Below, in pieces: positions 8,799-17,166 of a stretch of 64,000 nt of DNA. The translations under genes and the position numbers were made by a program. Origin of the DNA: Granulicella aggregans (lineage in GTDB: Bacteria > Acidobacteriota > Terriglobia > Terriglobales > Acidobacteriaceae); NCBI RefSeq assembly GCF_025685565.1, contig NZ_JAGSYE010000005.1:62001-126000 (forward strand), written 5' to 3'. The notes beneath the pieces were generated by a model, which saw nothing but the letters and a program-made list of their open reading frames with translations, was not told the DNA's origin and ran no database searches. The first letter of the stretch is position 1; the number at the start of each line of letters is the position of its first letter.

Positions 8799-9722
8799 CT
8801 AAAACATCCGCAGATCCGCACCGCTAGGCGGAGCTTCCACCAGCAGCCCAAGCTCCCCCGCAATCCGCTCCAGCTTGCGCTGCGTTGCTGGCGACACCTT
8901 CACCATCGGCAGTCGCACCGAGTCGTCGCCGATCTTCCCCATCAGGGAAAGGATCGCCTTCACCGGCGCTGGGCTCGGTTCCATGAAGTTCGCTGCCAGC
9001 AGACGACCGTAGTGGCGATTGATACGTCGCGCGGTTGCCCAGTCATTCTCGAGGGCGGCGCCTACCATCGCCGCCATCTGCCCCGGAATCTCATTCGAGG
9101 CCACCGAGACCAGCCCGCAGCCGCCCACGGCAATCGCGGGCAACGCCATTCCATCGTCGCCCGCAAAAACGCTGAAGGCACGCGGCAGAAGATTCACCAA
9201 CTCCGTGATCTGAGCGATGCTGCCGCTCGACTCCTTGATGCCGATGATGTTTTTTTCTTCAGACAGCCGCAGTACGGTGGCTGGTTCTAAGTTCGCTCCG
9301 GTCCGCGAAGGAATGTTGTACAGCAGCACCGGAAGCCCCACTGCTCGCGAAATCGCCCGGAAGTGCTGATACTGGCCCTCCTGCCCAGGCCGGTTGTAAT
9401 ACGGGTTCGCGGTCAGGATACCGGTCAGCCCTGGCATCTGCGCCAAGCGCTCGGCTTTCGCCACAGCTTCGCGAGTTGCGTTGCTGGTGCAGCCGGCGAA
9501 GATCGGCACCCGCCCGTCTGCCGCGCCGATCACCACTTCAATGGTCCGCAGCCACTCACCCTCGGTCAGTGTCGCGGCCTCGCCCGTTGTCCCGCATGGA
9601 ACCAGAAACGAGATGCCCTCTTCAATCTGCCAGTTCACCAGCGCATGCAGCGCCGGTTCGTCCACGCTCCCATCCCTGCGAAAGGGAGTCACAAGAGCGG
9701 TGCCACAACCCATCAAATTCAT
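8799..9722 (-). CDS. dapA: 4-hydroxy-tetrahydrodipicolinate synthase
   Basis: Condenses pyruvate with aspartate semialdehyde at the entry to the diaminopimelate pathway. The 307-residue class I aldolase-type TIM barrel shows G-T-T-G-E at 44-48, the proton-relay tyrosine Y135 in 'LLYNIPSRTG' and the Schiff-base lysine K163 in 'IGIKESSG'. Length and motifs are standard. It is in the minus-strand lysine cluster between the M29 aminopeptidase and dapD, separated from both by repeat-bearing gaps of 204 and 128 bp, so it may have its own promoter. Confidence 0.96.
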   Translation of the reverse strand: MNLMGCGTALVTPFRRDGSVDEPALHALVNWQIEEGISFLVPCGTTGEAATLTEGEWLRTIEVVIGAADGRVPIFAGCTSNATREAVAKAERLAQMPGLTGILTANPYYNRPGQEGQYQHFRAISRAVGLPVLLYNIPSRTGANLEPATVLRLSEEKNIIGIKESSGSIAQITELVNLLPRAFSVFAGDDGMALPAIAVGGCGLVSVASNEIPGQMAAMVGAALENDWATARRINRHYGRLLAANFMEPSPAPVKAILSLMGKIGDDSVRLPMVKVSPATQRKLERIAGELGLLVEAPPSGADLRMF

Positions 9723-9760
9723 AATCTCTGCAGTCTACCGCGTTTGCGGGCACAACGTGT

Positions 9761-9909
9761 CCTGCGCGGACGGCGGTCACTTCGGCACTTCGTGCGGTAT
9801 TGGGCTTCGCGTTGTGCTCGAGTTGCTCGCAAAGTGATCTTCATCCCGACCAACGGGAGCACCACGCGAAGCGGTGGACAAGTCACGAAGTGACCGCTGC
9901 CCGCGCAGG
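9761..9909. repeat. nested palindromic element (about 150 bp)
   Basis: Two sets of inverted arms are nested. The outer arms at 9761-9784 and 9886-9909 match at 22 of 24 positions; the inner arms at 9804-9819 and 9857-9872 match at 15 of 16. A small GCAC-TTC-GTGC hairpin lies between the arms at 9785-9795. The element fills the gap between dapA and the M29 gene, has no supported reading frame and could fold as a large structured RNA or cruciform. Confidence 0.7.
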
Positions 9910-9926
9910 GCGCCCGTCCGGCAGGA

Positions 9927-11204
9927 CTAAACCCACTCGCCTGAACGCATCAGCGGCTCGCTGGTCCCATCCTTGCTCACGCCATCCACATCCATCTTCC
10001 CCGACCCAATCATCCAGTCGACATGGATGAGGCTGGAGTTCGCTCCGAGCCCCGTCAGCTCTTCCTGCGACATCTTCTCGCCGCCGATCAGGCACGTTGC
10101 ATACGCCTGGCCCAGCGCGATATGGCTGGCTGCATTTTCGTCGAACAGCGTGTTCCAGAAGAGCACTCCGCTCTGGGCAATCGGAGAGGAATGCGGCACC
10201 AAGGCCACCTCGCCCAGCCGCCGCGCTCCATCGTCGGTAGAGATGAGCCGGTTCAGCACATCCTCGCCCGCTGTCGCCGTTGCCGAGACAATCTTCCCGC
10301 CTTCGAACTTGCAGGTAATGTTCTCGATCAGCGTTCCCTGGTGCGAGAGCGGCTTCGACGCCTTCACAAACCCATCCACGCGGTCCTTGTGCGGAGTCGT
10401 AAAACACTCTTCCGTAGGGATATTCGGGTTGCAGAAGATGCCGTTGCCGGCCTCGCCTCCACCACCTGCCCAAAGATGATCGTCCGCCAATCCCACGGTA
10501 AGATCGGTCGTTCCATCCTGCGACTTGAAGTGCAGGGCATGGAACCGCTTCGCATTTAGCATGTCCACACGCTTCTTCAGATTTTGCCCATGCTGCTTCC
10601 ACTCCGCCACCGGATCTTCGCCGGTCACGCGCGAGGCCAGGAAGATCGCGTCCCAAAGCTTGGCCACAGCCGTATCGACGTCTTCGCCGGGGAAGACCAG
10701 CTTCGCCCACTCCGGAGTCGCGGCGGCCACAATTGACCAGTTGATCGCGTGTTTTGTAATCAACTCCATCGCCGGCTTGCCCGCCTTCGAAGCAGCAATG
10801 TTTGCCCGCGATACCTTCGCCGGGTCCTGCTTGGCGAGCAGCGCCGGATTCGCGCCGGCGATCGCCAGCCGTGCCGCTCCGCTGCGAAACGCCGCCGCCA
10901 TCGAGTCCGCCATCCACTGCGCCGCATGGTCGAAGCTCGCGTCGTCCGCATACTTGTACCGAGCCAGAATCGACGGATCGTCGCTGTAGAAGCTCGTTAC
11001 CAGCAGCGCACCCGCCTTATAAGCGTGCTCGGTAATCCGGCGCACCAAAGGCAGTGCCTCTAGGGGAGCCGAGATCAGCAGCTCCTGGCCCTTACCCAGG
11101 TTCAAACCAACACGGACAGCGACCTCGGCAAAGCGGTCGAGCTTCTCCTCAAAAGAAAGGGAGGCAAATGTGGCTGGGACTGGAAGTACAGCGGTAGCAC
11201 TCAT
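9927..11204 (-). CDS. M29 family aminopeptidase
   Basis: A 425-residue metallo-aminopeptidase of the thermophilic AmpS/PepS (M29) family, which releases N-terminal residues from peptides using two metal ions. Family-like blocks are visible: an N-terminal Rossmann-like half ('GLNLGKGQELLISAPLEALPLV') and a C-terminal half with likely metal ligands in 'NIPTEECFTTPHKD', 'EVALVPHSSP', 'ASHIALGQAY' and 'SLIHVDWMIGS'. The length fits the family. It lies inside the lysine-biosynthesis cluster, in the same orientation as dapB and dapA, which is an unusual neighbour for a peptidase. No signal peptide is seen, so it should be cytoplasmic. Confidence 0.92.
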   Translation of the reverse strand: MSATAVLPVPATFASLSFEEKLDRFAEVAVRVGLNLGKGQELLISAPLEALPLVRRITEHAYKAGALLVTSFYSDDPSILARYKYADDASFDHAAQWMADSMAAAFRSGAARLAIAGANPALLAKQDPAKVSRANIAASKAGKPAMELITKHAINWSIVAAATPEWAKLVFPGEDVDTAVAKLWDAIFLASRVTGEDPVAEWKQHGQNLKKRVDMLNAKRFHALHFKSQDGTTDLTVGLADDHLWAGGGGEAGNGIFCNPNIPTEECFTTPHKDRVDGFVKASKPLSHQGTLIENITCKFEGGKIVSATATAGEDVLNRLISTDDGARRLGEVALVPHSSPIAQSGVLFWNTLFDENAASHIALGQAYATCLIGGEKMSQEELTGLGANSSLIHVDWMIGSGKMDVDGVSKDGTSEPLMRSGEWV

Positions 11205-11353
11205 CCGTTAAAACTAGGCAACAGAGCGATGAAACGCAAGCTGATAAGACCGAGTGAAGAGTGTATGCGACCAACTGCGGTCTATCGACGACGGGCGGTG
11301 TTCATCCCGTCGCCGAAGTTGTTCCAGAATTGGACATCCGTTGAACGCAATCT

Positions 11354-12040
11354 TTAGAACTGCGTATAAACCTCGTGGAAGTCGAAGCACCCGCTGCGGG
11401 TCGAGAGCCATTCAGCCGCACGTACCGCGCCTTCGGCAAATCCGCGCCGCGAAAACGATTCATGCGTCAGAACCAAGCGGTCGGAGCCGCTGCGGGCTTC
11501 GAGCACATGAACCCCCATCACATCGCCCTCGCGCTTGGACTCAATCCGGATCTCTTCAATGTCCGAAGCCTCTTCAACGATCTCGCCCAGCGTGATCGCT
11601 GTTCCCGACGGAGCATCGAGCTTGCCTGCGTGGTGCGTCTCCGAGATGGTGTAGTTGTATTCGGCGCCCTTCAGTGCCGCTCCCATCTTCTCCGCCAGCT
11701 CCAGCATCACCTGCACGCCGATCGAGTAGTTCGTGCCGTACATCAGCCCTGCGCCCTTGCGCTCCGCCAGCCCGCGCATATCGCTCAGCTTGTCGTACCA
11801 GCCGGTTGTGCCGATTACCATCTTCGCGCCCGTCGCCAGGCATGCCCGCATGTTCTGGATCACCGCATCGGGTGTCGTAAAGTCGATCACCACGTCGAAC
11901 CCGGCCACAAAAGGCGCGGTCAGCGCCGCTGCGTCCCGGTTCTCTTTCGCGTCCAGCACGTGCACCCCATGCCCGCGTTCATGCGCCACATCCGCTACCA
12001 GCTTGCCTGTCTTCCCATGCCCAAGGATCAAAATCCGCAT
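11354..12040 (-). CDS. dapB: 4-hydroxy-tetrahydrodipicolinate reductase (short form)
   Basis: NAD(P)H-dependent reduction step of the diaminopimelate pathway. A Rossmann motif 'ILGHGKTGK' (5-13) replaces the usual G-x-x-G-x-M-G; 'IGTTGW' and the catalytic signature 'H-H-A-G-K-L-D-A-P-S-G-T-A' (H136, H137, K140) are present. With the ATG at 12040 the protein is 228 residues, shorter than E. coli DapB (about 270). That start is supported by an AGGAG about ten bases upstream and by the motif position; a reading frame extending to 12166 would overlap lysC and lacks homology. It lies 25 bp downstream of lysC. Confidence 0.92.
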   Translation of the reverse strand: MRILILGHGKTGKLVADVAHERGHGVHVLDAKENRDAAALTAPFVAGFDVVIDFTTPDAVIQNMRACLATGAKMVIGTTGWYDKLSDMRGLAERKGAGLMYGTNYSIGVQVMLELAEKMGAALKGAEYNYTISETHHAGKLDAPSGTAITLGEIVEEASDIEEIRIESKREGDVMGVHVLEARSGSDRLVLTHESFSRRGFAEGAVRAAEWLSTRSGCFDFHEVYTQF

Positions 12041-12065
12041 TGCGCTTAAGTCTCCTGCGTCAAGC

Positions 12066-13496
12066 CTATATCGGGACGACCGCGCTCCGCGCTGCAACGT
12101 CGAACACTGTCTCATCGACTGTGGTGAAGAAAACCTGATGAAGCGATTTGATCGCCTCCTCAACATCTTCTTCGTCGATCATGAAGCTCATGTTGATCTC
12201 GCTCGCGCCCTGCGAGATCATCCTGACATTTACGTGGCTCACTGCGGAGAAGACCCGGCCCGCGATGCCGTTGTGGCCGCGAATGTCCTCGCCTACCATG
12301 CAGATCAGCGCCTTGTTGCCTTCAAGCTTCACGTCGGCGATCTTTGACAGCTCCGCGCAGATCTCCGGCAGCCGCTGGTTCGAATCGACCGTCAGAGAGA
12401 TACTCACTTCGCTGGTCGAGACCATGTCGATCGCGCACTGATACTTGTCGAAGACATCGAAGACGGCCTTCAGATAGCCGTGCGACATCAGCATCCGGCT
12501 TGCCACCACGTCGATGATCGTCAGCCGCTTCTTGGCCGCGATGCTCTTGAACGGACTCGCGCAGGGCGGCGCCATCGCCGTAATCTTGGTGCCTTCGTTC
12601 TCCGCGTTGCGGGAGTTCAGCACCCACACCGGAATGCTCTTCTGCACGGCAGGAAGGATGGTCGCCGGATGCAGCACCTTCGCCCCAAAGTAGGCGAGCT
12701 CCGCTGCCTCTTCAAAGCTGATCGTCTTTACGCGCAGCGCATCCGGGCAGATGCGCGGATCGGTCGTCATGATGCCGTTCACGTCTGTCCAGATCTCAAT
12801 CGCGCCGGCATGAAGGCCGCCACCGACGAGCGCAGCCGTGTAGTCGCTGCCGCCGCGGCCAAGCGTGGTCGTGATGCCTTGCTCGTTCGAGCCGATAAAG
12901 CCGCCCATCACCGGCGTCTTCCCAGCCTCGAGCAGCGGTAGAACAAGCTCCGCCAACTTCGCTTCAATCGCGTCTTCCTGCGGCACGGCCTTGCCGTACG
13001 TGCTGTCGGTGATGATGCAGGTTCGCGCGTCTACGTGAGCGCCATTCAAGCCATGCTGGTCGAAGGCCTCGGCCACAATGCGGCTCGAAAGGCGTTCGCC
13101 AAAGCTGACGACAAGGTCAGCCGTCCGTGGGGTCAACTCACCCACTGCAGCAATTCCGCGAAGCAAGTCATCGAGAGCATCGAACTCGCCTTCAATCGCT
13201 GGCCGCAGCTTTACGAAGCGGTCACCCTGCAGCAGCTGCGCTGCTGTATCAAGATGGCGTGTCCGCAGCCGCTCGCTGATGGCCAACGCTCCCACGCGAT
13301 CGCCTCGTCCCGCAGCTGCGCCGCTCGCGATCATGAGGTCGGTGACCTTTGCCATCGCGGAGACAACTACTGCCGCCTGCAGACCTTTCTTTCGTCTGCC
13401 TTCGACGATCGCAGCAGTCCGTCGCATCGCCGTAGCATCTTCGACCGACGTACCACCGAACTTCATCACGACAACATGTTCGCGCGCTGTGCTCAT
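12066..13496 (-). CDS. lysC: aspartate kinase, monofunctional
   Basis: Phosphorylates aspartate, the first step toward lysine, threonine and methionine. The 476-residue protein has the amino-acid-kinase domain (K-F-G-G-T-S at 12-17, 'GRGGSDYTAAL', 'WTDVNGIMTTDPR') and a C-terminal pair of ACT domains ('TIIDVVASRMLMSHGYLKAV', 'ICMVGEDIRGHNGIAGRVF') that normally confer feedback inhibition by lysine. The ATG at 13496 overlaps the asd stop codon in an ATGA junction (13493-13496), so the two are translationally coupled; a longer frame to 13643 lies inside asd. There is no fused homoserine dehydrogenase. Confidence 0.96.
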   Translation of the reverse strand: MSTAREHVVVMKFGGTSVEDATAMRRTAAIVEGRRKKGLQAAVVVSAMAKVTDLMIASGAAAGRGDRVGALAISERLRTRHLDTAAQLLQGDRFVKLRPAIEGEFDALDDLLRGIAAVGELTPRTADLVVSFGERLSSRIVAEAFDQHGLNGAHVDARTCIITDSTYGKAVPQEDAIEAKLAELVLPLLEAGKTPVMGGFIGSNEQGITTTLGRGGSDYTAALVGGGLHAGAIEIWTDVNGIMTTDPRICPDALRVKTISFEEAAELAYFGAKVLHPATILPAVQKSIPVWVLNSRNAENEGTKITAMAPPCASPFKSIAAKKRLTIIDVVASRMLMSHGYLKAVFDVFDKYQCAIDMVSTSEVSISLTVDSNQRLPEICAELSKIADVKLEGNKALICMVGEDIRGHNGIAGRVFSAVSHVNVRMISQGASEINMSFMIDEEDVEEAIKSLHQVFFTTVDETVFDVAARSAVVPI

Positions 13497-14587
13497 ACGA
13501 GCACCGCCACGGGCACCGCAGGCTTCACCGGCTTCAGCTTGCCCAGCCGCGCCAGCACCTCGGCGTTCAAAACAGCCGCTCCAGCCGCTCCGCGAATCGT
13601 ATTGTGCGAGAGCACTACGAACTTCCAGTCGAGCAACGGGCACTCGCGCAGCCGACCCACCGTCGCCGCCATGCCGCCACCGCGCATGCGGTCGAGCCGT
13701 GGCTGCGGCCGGTCGGGAGCGTCTTCAAATTGAACTGGATTATCAGGAGCCGTCGGCAGATGCTGACCGTGCAGCGGATCAAACTCCGCCCACGCGGCAA
13801 GAATCTCCTCGCGCGTGGCCTTCTTCTTGAACTTGATGCTGACGCACTCAGTATGGCCATCTTCTACCGCCACGCGGTTGCAGTGCGCGCTCACCTTCGT
13901 GTCCAGCATCTCAAAGGCACCGCCACGAATAGTACCTAGCAGCTTCGCGACCTCTTCCTGGAGCTTCTCCTCTTCGTTCTTGATGAAGGGAATCACATTG
14001 CCAAGGATGTCCAGCGAAGGCACGCCGGGATATCCGGCTCCGCTCACCGCCTGCATCGTGCTCACAAAGATGCTCTCAATGCCGAACTTCGTCTCCAGCG
14101 GCTTTAGCGCCAGCACGAGGCCAATGGCCGAGCAGTTCGGGTTGGTCACAATGTACCCGCCCGACTCCTTGCGCCAGCTCTGCTGCTCGATCATGTCGAG
14201 ATGGTCGCCGTTCACCTCAGGCACCACGAGAGGCACATCCGCAGCCATCCGGAAAGCGCTCGAGTTAGAGATTACAGCGCAGCCCGATGCGGCAAACTTC
14301 GGCTCCAGCTCTTTGGCGATGTCCGAATCGAGCGCCGCAAAGATAATATGCGGCAGCTCTCCGGTCGCGCCTTCAGGCACATTCGGCTGAACAATCATCT
14401 CCGCAATGTGTTTTGGCAGCGGCGTGTCGAGCTTCCACTTGCACGCATCGCCATACGTCTTGCCCTGGCTGCGATCGCTCGCGGCGAGCCACGTGATGTT
14501 GAACCACGGATGATTGTGTAGCAGTTGGATGAATCTCTGGCCGACCATCCCGGTCGCGCCTAAAATACCGACATTTCTACGTTCCAT
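13493..14587 (-). CDS. asd: aspartate-semialdehyde dehydrogenase (archaeal/fungal-type)
   Basis: Makes aspartate semialdehyde from aspartyl phosphate, the branch point to lysine and threonine. Motifs: 'GILGATGMVGQRF' NADP-binding loop (8-19), the catalytic cysteine C152 in 'TNPNCSAIG', 'AVSGAGYPG', and 'SAHCNRVAVEDGH' with likely catalytic H245. The 'NPNCSA' context and the 364-residue length resemble the archaeal/yeast class more than E. coli Asd. It is the first gene of the minus-strand lysine cluster and is coupled to lysC by a 4-nt overlap. A small GC hairpin lies in its leader (about 14606-14625). Confidence 0.95.
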   Translation of the reverse strand: MERRNVGILGATGMVGQRFIQLLHNHPWFNITWLAASDRSQGKTYGDACKWKLDTPLPKHIAEMIVQPNVPEGATGELPHIIFAALDSDIAKELEPKFAASGCAVISNSSAFRMAADVPLVVPEVNGDHLDMIEQQSWRKESGGYIVTNPNCSAIGLVLALKPLETKFGIESIFVSTMQAVSGAGYPGVPSLDILGNVIPFIKNEEEKLQEEVAKLLGTIRGGAFEMLDTKVSAHCNRVAVEDGHTECVSIKFKKKATREEILAAWAEFDPLHGQHLPTAPDNPVQFEDAPDRPQPRLDRMRGGGMAATVGRLRECPLLDWKFVVLSHNTIRGAAGAAVLNAEVLARLGKLKPVKPAVPVAVLV

Positions 14588-14700
14588 GATCCTTCAAGGA
14601 TAGCGCGGCAAGCCGCGACGCGCCATCCTCGTACCACCTTAGGATCACTGCAACATAAACATTCTGTCCCGGCTTGAAGCGAGTGGATCCGAGAAGGGTG

Positions 14701-15018
14701 CTAGATATCGTCCGTCCGTCGGCCCCGCCGCACATACGTCCGACCGCCAGTTCCGCCCCACACGCACAGCGCCACCACGAGATGAATCAGGAACCACATG
14801 CTGATGCCTTCATCCCGATAGATCAGCACGAGGATCAGAACCCGAGGCAGCAACAGTGCCATGATCGGCGAGATGATATTGTCCAGATGAAACCGCACCA
14901 GGTCGTGATCGAACCACGCAATGATCAGCGCAATGCGGGGTAGAAACAGCGCGAACACCAGGAACCACAACGGGAGAGCGTGAACAGCGAGGGACTGTAG
15001 GGTCATACGGTCGGACAT
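14701..15018 (-). CDS. small integral membrane protein, hypothetical
   Basis: 105 residues with three hydrophobic segments (about 10-35, 47-66, 73-90) and a basic, Arg-rich C-terminus. It is probably an inner-membrane protein with no recognisable domain. The ATG at 15018 has an AAAGG about ten bases upstream; a second ATG at 15006 is also possible. The gene lies 113 bp upstream of asd on the same strand and could be co-transcribed with the lysine cluster, but nothing else links it to that pathway. Confidence 0.6.
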   Translation of the reverse strand: MSDRMTLQSLAVHALPLWFLVFALFLPRIALIIAWFDHDLVRFHLDNIISPIMALLLPRVLILVLIYRDEGISMWFLIHLVVALCVWGGTGGRTYVRRGRRTDDI

Positions 15019-15108
15019 GAGCGGCGTGCCTTTCGAACTACAAACTGCGGGGAGCTAGATCATGCGATGACCCTAGCCGCAAATTCGTTGTACCCTGCCA
15101 TCAAGGTT

Positions 15109-15152
15109 CGGGTGCCCCAGCCATCGCGCTTTTGTCTTTCGCGATGGCTGGG
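15109..15152. repeat. dispersed hairpin repeat, family B (CGGGTGCCCCA)
   Basis: CGGGTGCCCCA leads into a perfect 13-bp inverted repeat, CCCAGCCATCGCG (15116-15128) with CGCGATGGCTGGG (15140-15152), and an 11-nt T-rich loop. It is the best-paired copy of the family and lies between two minus-strand genes, so it could also act as a terminator-like or RNA-protecting hairpin. Confidence 0.75.
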
Positions 15153-15178
15153 AAAGTAAACCGTCCCTCAGCCGCTTC

Positions 15179-15985
15179 TTACTTCGCTGCAAACGTAAAC
15201 TTCGCGTCCGCCGTCCCTAGCGCCTTTACCGTCACCTTGATCGTCTGCTCGCCCAGCTTCTCATGCACCGCTGCCAGCGTGTAATCCCCGGCCGGCAGGC
15301 CCTTCAGTGAGAACTTCCCGTCCGCATCCGTCACGGCATAGAACGGCGTCTCGCTGACGTTGATGAACGCATTCATCCACGGATGGTTGTTGCAGCGCAC
15401 CGGGATCATCGTCTCGACCTGGTTGAACTGCTTGGTCTGCGACTCTCCCTTGGGCGACTGCGAGATGTCGATCGACGAGCTTCCCGGAGCCGTGGGCATG
15501 GTGTGGATGTTGTGCATGGTGATGTCGGAGTTACGGAACTCCACCGACCCGCCCTTGCGCAGCGCGATCACATGGGGCGTATACCGGCATCCCTTCTGGT
15601 CCATTACCACGGCCGGCCCGAAGGAGGGAGGCATGGTGAACGCGCCCTTTGGGCCGTCCTTGACGTAGATGAATACGTTGGCCAGGTCTCCATTATGCAC
15701 CGCGTACTGCTCGGACATATTGCTGTCGCCGCCTGGACTCATACCGCACGCCGGATCCATGGTCATGTCGATCTTCACGGATGCAGGAGCCTTGCCCGTC
15801 AGCTTCACCACGCCGTCAACCGAGCCCAACGTTGCAATATCCGGAGCCACTGATTGATCGGCCGCGGGGTATGCCTGCATCTCAATCGTACTAGCAGGGG
15901 TGTCCGCAGGCTTCGACTTGCATCCCGCAACTCCTAGAGCAACCACAACCGCCGCTACAAAGATCCCGCCATGCTTCATCCGCAT
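15179..15985 (-). CDS. cupredoxin-like lipoprotein with carboxypeptidase-regulatory-like domain
   Basis: A 268-residue secreted protein with signal peptide and lipobox V-A-G-C (C22). The middle region has the blue-copper-like set of an early His ('HNIHTMP') and a late Cys-x3-His-x2-Met-like cluster 'VRCNNHPWMNAF', suggesting a plastocyanin-type copper site. The end 'FYAVTDADGKFSLKGLPAGDYTLAAVHEKLG' is a carboxypeptidase-regulatory-like beta-sandwich. It may carry electrons or bind copper at the outer or inner membrane surface; no redox partner gene is adjacent. It lies 29 bp downstream of the isocitrate-dehydrogenase-like gene on the same strand. Confidence 0.78.
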   Translation of the reverse strand: MRMKHGGIFVAAVVVALGVAGCKSKPADTPASTIEMQAYPAADQSVAPDIATLGSVDGVVKLTGKAPASVKIDMTMDPACGMSPGGDSNMSEQYAVHNGDLANVFIYVKDGPKGAFTMPPSFGPAVVMDQKGCRYTPHVIALRKGGSVEFRNSDITMHNIHTMPTAPGSSSIDISQSPKGESQTKQFNQVETMIPVRCNNHPWMNAFINVSETPFYAVTDADGKFSLKGLPAGDYTLAAVHEKLGEQTIKVTVKALGTADAKFTFAAK

Positions 15986-15987
15986 CT

Positions 15988-16012
15988 CTACTCCCTATCC
16001 CCTACACCCTGC
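15988..16012. repeat. short GGGTGTAGGG-type repeat (family C), partial copy
   Basis: CTACTCCCTATCCCCTACA then CCCTGC. It matches the arms of the inverted repeat at 34378-34457. It fills the short gap between the lipoprotein and the isocitrate-dehydrogenase-like gene. Confidence 0.5.
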
Positions 16013-16014
16013 TT

Positions 16015-17043
16015 CTAAAGCGCTGCCACAACCGCATCCGCAAAGGCCTTTGTCCCACTCGTTCCGCCGACATCTTTCGTGAGCGTATTGCCCTCTGCGT
16101 AGACGTTCTCGAGCGCCTTCTGTACCAGGTCCGCGGTTTCGGCCTCGTCGATATGGCGCAGCATCAGGATCGCCGATTGGAGCAGTGCTGTCGGGTTCGC
16201 CATGTCCTTGCCCGCGATGTCGGGCGCAGAGCCATGCACCGCTTCGAAGATCGCGCAGTCCACCCCCAGGTTCGCTCCCGGAACCAGACCAAGCCCGCCC
16301 ACAAACGCCGAGCAGAGATCGGAGAGGATATCGCCGTACAGATTCTCCGTAAGAATGACGTCGTACTGATACGGATTCATTACCAGCTGCATGCAGGTGT
16401 TGTCGACGATGTGCTCCGCGTAAGTGATCTCGGGGAATCCCGCCGCAACCTTGCGCGCGCAATCGAGGAACAGACCATCGGTCACCTTCATGATGTTCGC
16501 CTTATGGATAGCGTGGATCTTCTTCCGGCCAAACTTTCGCGCATACTCAAACGCAAACTTCGAGATCCGCGTCGATCCCTTTTCTGTGATGATCTTCAAG
16601 GACTGCGCCACTCCGGGCACAATCATCAGCTCAAGTCCGGCGTACAAATCTTCCGTATTCTCGCGGACGATGATCAGGTCCACGCCCGGATAGTTCGTCT
16701 TCAGGCCGGGCAGATTCTTGATCGGACGGAAGTTTGAATACAGGTCAAACTTCTTACGCAGCGTCACATTGATCGACGCGAACCCGCCGCCAATCGGCGT
16801 CGTCACGGGTCCCTTCAGCGCGACCTTGTTCTGCTCGATCGACTCGTAGAGCGCCTTCGGGATGTACTCGCCGGTCTTCGCGAACGCATCGGCCCCGGCA
16901 TCGTAGGTGTGCCAGTCGAAGCTCACGCCGGTAGCTGCGCCAGCCGTCTCCAGAATCTTCACCACCGCGCCCGAAACCTCCGGTCCAATACCGTCGCCCG
17001 GGATCAACGTAATCTTGTGCGTCCGCTTCGTTTCCGTTGCCAT
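16015..17043 (-). CDS. isocitrate/isopropylmalate dehydrogenase family, probable NAD-dependent isocitrate dehydrogenase
   Basis: 342 residues. 'TLIPGDGIGPEV' opens the fold; 'GGGFASINVTLRKKFDLYSNFRP' is the substrate-binding serine/arginine block; 'VRENTEDLYAGLE', 'KANIMKVTDGLFL' and 'LTENLYGDILSDLCSAF' supply the lysine and aspartates for Mg-isocitrate; 'EAVHGSAPDIAGKDMANPTA' is the coenzyme loop. The 'S-I-N-V-T-L-R-K' pattern is closest to short NAD-dependent isocitrate dehydrogenases rather than LeuB, but the assignment to citric-acid cycle versus another beta-decarboxylation is inferred. The ATG at 17043 gives the family-typical N-terminus; the open extension upstream runs into a repeat. 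Confidence 0.88.
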   Translation of the reverse strand: MATETKRTHKITLIPGDGIGPEVSGAVVKILETAGAATGVSFDWHTYDAGADAFAKTGEYIPKALYESIEQNKVALKGPVTTPIGGGFASINVTLRKKFDLYSNFRPIKNLPGLKTNYPGVDLIIVRENTEDLYAGLELMIVPGVAQSLKIITEKGSTRISKFAFEYARKFGRKKIHAIHKANIMKVTDGLFLDCARKVAAGFPEITYAEHIVDNTCMQLVMNPYQYDVILTENLYGDILSDLCSAFVGGLGLVPGANLGVDCAIFEAVHGSAPDIAGKDMANPTALLQSAILMLRHIDEAETADLVQKALENVYAEGNTLTKDVGGTSGTKAFADAVVAAL

Positions 17044-17091
17044 TTCCTCACTCACCTCGTTCTCAGAAAATCCCAAAACCACCGAAGATAC

Positions 17092-17139
17092 GTCATCTCG
17101 ACCGGAGCGCAGCGGAGTGGAGAGACCCCCGCATTTCTC
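17092..17139. repeat. dispersed intergenic repeat, family A (subtype GTCATCTCGACC)
   Basis: GTCATCTCGACCGGAGCGCA, then AGACCCCCGCATTTCTCC. Located between nrdR and the isocitrate-dehydrogenase-like gene; sister copy at 538-600. Confidence 0.65.
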
Positions 17140-17166
17140 CGCCACCAACGCGCAGACCCCAAACGT

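Noticed and set aside
9883..10917. 344-residue minus-strand reading frame inside the M29 gene
   Set aside because: Different frame of the same strand; the M29 reading frame has the family motifs, this one has none.
11288..11316. Weak hairpin (CGACGGG with CCCGTCG) between dapB and the M29 gene as a terminator
   Set aside because: Short stem, 10-nt loop and no T-tract on either strand.
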